From Enterocloster asparagiformis (GTDB taxonomy: Bacteria; Bacillota; Clostridia; Lachnospirales; Lachnospiraceae): a stretch of DNA of 64,000 nt. A model generated the notes under the pieces. That model was not told where the DNA came from. It made no database searches and saw only the letters and a program-made list of their open reading frames with translations. Positions within the stretch are counted from its first letter, which is position 1. Every line of letters starts with the position of its first letter. Both the position numbers and the translations under genes were made by a program. The DNA lies in assembly GCA_018380885.1 (NCBI GenBank), contig JAGZSY010000005.1:1-64000 (forward strand), in the 5' to 3' direction. Shown here piece after piece: positions 62,616-64,000 of this stretch.

Positions 62616-62972
62616 TCAGCTGATGTTCTTTGTCACAATCACATTGGCGCCTGTGCCCAGCACGTCGGAGATCACCACGTCCCCGATGGCGACCGGGGCT
62701 TTCAGGCGCTTTTTTTTGATCTCCTCCATCACCTCAAAGATCTTCCCCTTGGGGATCGGCCTATCCAGGCGCACGCTGGCCAGCGGCAGCTCCCCGCCCT
62801 CCAGGAGCACGGAGGTAGCGATATTGCGCATGGGCTTCACCAGCTCCTGGATCACGTAATCCCGGCCCTTGGGGCAGAGATTTCCCTCAATGGACCGGAT
62901 TTCCACACCCTCGTAATCCGCCTCGATCTCGCATCCGTTGGGGCAGAGGATGCAGGTAAACGTCTTATTCAT
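62616..62972 (-). CDS. DUF1667 iron-sulfur/zinc protein
   Basis: 118 aa. CILCPNGCEIEAD and GNLCPKGRDYV provide four Cys. DUF1667 proteins are found after FAD oxidoreductase and GlpA-like dehydrogenase genes and probably carry a metal cluster for electron transfer. ATG at 62972 overlaps the stop of the preceding gene (ATGAATAA), so translation is coupled. Confidence 0.85.
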   Translation of the reverse strand: MNKTFTCILCPNGCEIEADYEGVEIRSIEGNLCPKGRDYVIQELVKPMRNIATSVLLEGGELPLASVRLDRPIPKGKIFEVMEEIKKKRLKAPVAIGDVVISDVLGTGANVIVTKNIS

Positions 62973-64000
62973 TGACAATCACCACCTTTACCGGTTGATC
63001 GGCGGCCAGCCCGGCGCAGGGCAGCTTGATCTGCTCCATCTCGGCCGGAAGGGCCTTTTTCAGCCTTCTGGAGGCCAGCACCGCCTCCCCCTGGCGCACC
63101 TCCAGGCGGCAGTTTTTCAGGGGCTTTCTCACCCGCAGGGAAAGGGTCACGTCCCTTGTCCCGCTGACAGACTGGGGGATGGTGTGTCCCACCAGGTCGT
63201 CCGTCTCCACCGGAATCCCGCAGGGCGCCGTTTCTTTGCCCTCCACGTAGGCGGCCACCGCGTCCGCCAGGCGCTCCGCCTCCAGGGACACAAAGTCCAC
63301 CAGATCATGGACGTGGAGCACGTTGCCCGCCGCGAACACCCCTGGCGTGCTGGTCTGGTAATTCTCATCCACCACCGGTCCCTTGGTGCGGCCGTCCAGC
63401 TTCACACCCGCCTTTAAGGACAGCTCGTTCTCCGGGATCAGGCCCACGGAGAGAATCAGGGTGTCGCAGGGAATCTCCCGCTCCGTCCCCGGGATGGGCT
63501 TCATGTGCTCATCCACCCGGCTGACCGTGACGGCCTCCAGGCGGGAGCGGCCCCTGATATTTGTCACGGTGTGGCTTAAATACAGGGGAATATCGTAGTC
63601 GTTCAGGCATTGCTCGATGTTGCGGGCCAGTCCGCTGGGATAGGGCTGTATCTCAAATACCGCCAGCACCTGCGCCCCCTCCAGCGTCAACCGCCTGGCC
63701 ATGATCATGCCGATGTCCCCGGACCCCAGGATCACCGCCCTGCGGCCCACCATGGTGTTCTTCAGGTTGATGTAGGTCTGGGCAACCCCGGCGGTGTACA
63801 CGCCTGCCGGCCGCTCGCCTGGAATGGACAGCGCGCCTCTGGTGCGCTCTCTGCAGCCCATGGTCAGGATCACGGCGTCCGCCTGGTACCGGGTCAGACC
63901 ACCGGCGTTAACCGCCGTCACCAGCCGGTCCGGCGTCACGTCCGTCACCGTGGTGTCCGTGACAGCTTCGATGCCCAGCTCCTCTGCCTGGCGGATAAAG
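62965..64000 (-). CDS. FAD-dependent NAD(P) oxidoreductase, N-terminus beyond the window
   Basis: Only the C-terminal ~345 residues are present; the frame stays open to base 64000. VILGSGDIGMIMARRL is the NAD(P) loop, GVFAAGNVLHVHDLVDFVS the C-terminal FAD loop, and YTAGVAQTYIN the region between. It matches the sarcosine-oxidase-alpha/HcnB-like oxidoreductases that pair with a GlpA-type dehydrogenase and DUF1667. The order suggests that a GlpA-like gene lies just upstream, outside the window. Confidence 0.88.
   Translation of the reverse strand, partial: FIRQAEELGIEAVTDTTVTDVTPDRLVTAVNAGGLTRYQADAVILTMGCRERTRGALSIPGERPAGVYTAGVAQTYINLKNTMVGRRAVILGSGDIGMIMARRLTLEGAQVLAVFEIQPYPSGLARNIEQCLNDYDIPLYLSHTVTNIRGRSRLEAVTVSRVDEHMKPIPGTEREIPCDTLILSVGLIPENELSLKAGVKLDGRTKGPVVDENYQTSTPGVFAAGNVLHVHDLVDFVSLEAERLADAVAAYVEGKETAPCGIPVETDDLVGHTIPQSVSGTRDVTLSLRVRKPLKNCRLEVRQGEAVLASRRLKKALPAEMEQIKLPCAGLAADQPVKVVIVNE

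Overview
The window looks like a chromosomal segment of a GC-rich, anaerobic, low-G+C-phylum-type Clostridia (Lachnospiraceae-like) bacterium. Support for this: strong AGGAGG-type ribosome binding sites, sigma-A promoters (TTGACA/TATAAT), many short rho-independent hairpins, typical Clostridia families (DegV, AgrC/LytTR pairs, Rrf2, BlaI/BlaR1, DUF1667, molybdenum xanthine dehydrogenase) and C/G-rich third codon positions. The assignment is an inference; no rRNA or other marker is present. I see no tRNA, rRNA, CRISPR array, insertion sequence or prophage. Gene density is high and both strands are used, mostly the minus strand.

Layout. 1-2.0 kb: an NhaC Na+/H+ antiporter behind a long leader. 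2.2-5.9 kb (+): a FrlA-like permease controlled by two identical-arm operators, then a separate transcript with a structured leader encoding a NagB-fold protein with altered active site and a PfkB sugar kinase; together they look like a locus for an Amadori-type or related amino-sugar compound. 6.0-11.3 kb (-): a flavodoxin-like reductase and the complete pstSCAB-phoU phosphate operon with Pho-box repeats. 11.4-18.2 kb (-): a purine catabolic operon (guanine deaminase, AzgA-type permease, three-subunit xanthine dehydrogenase) behind a guanine riboswitch whose P3 strand also forms the terminator stem, so an ON switch is predicted. 18.3-21.8 kb (-): an Rrf2 regulator, an RclA/hypothiocyanite-reductase-like flavoprotein and a CcdA-TlpA fusion. 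21.8-32.4 kb (-): a zinc-ribbon membrane protein and an oppABCDF-cutC-deoR-transglutaminase operon with possible DeoR operators. 32.5-37.5 kb (-): PhoH/HD and YfcC-transporter/M20-peptidase pairs.

37.5-39.4 kb (+): an ABC-F protein with a 266-nt attenuator-like leader. 39.4-42.6 kb (-): a hypothetical membrane protein and an AraC/DMT-exporter/DUF2000 operon. 42.6-47.9 kb (-): a LytTR two-component system driving a three-part ABC transporter. 47.9-53.6 kb (-): a very tight operon of DegV, an ICMT-like membrane methyltransferase, a bacterial GH3 acyl-amide synthetase homologue and a 7TM-GAF-degenerate GGDEF-HD-GYP receptor; this combination is unfamiliar to me and may be a lipid-derived signalling or modification system. 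53.7-57 kb: a D-cysteine desulfhydrase-like enzyme (+) and a CoA-disulfide reductase-rhodanese fusion (-). 57.1-58 kb (+): a DUF4397 protein with a low-complexity acidic N-terminus. 58-62.6 kb: a mec-like arrangement, with a MecA_N-type class B PBP divergent from BlaI-BlaR1 and BlaI-type operators in the shared intergenic region. 62.6-64 kb (-): a DUF1667 protein and the C-terminal part of an FAD oxidoreductase that runs off the right edge.

The most promising leads for new biology are the DegV-ICMT-GH3-HD-GYP operon, the predicted guanine-activated purine-degradation operon, and the FrlA/NagB-fold/PfkB locus with its operators and structured leader.
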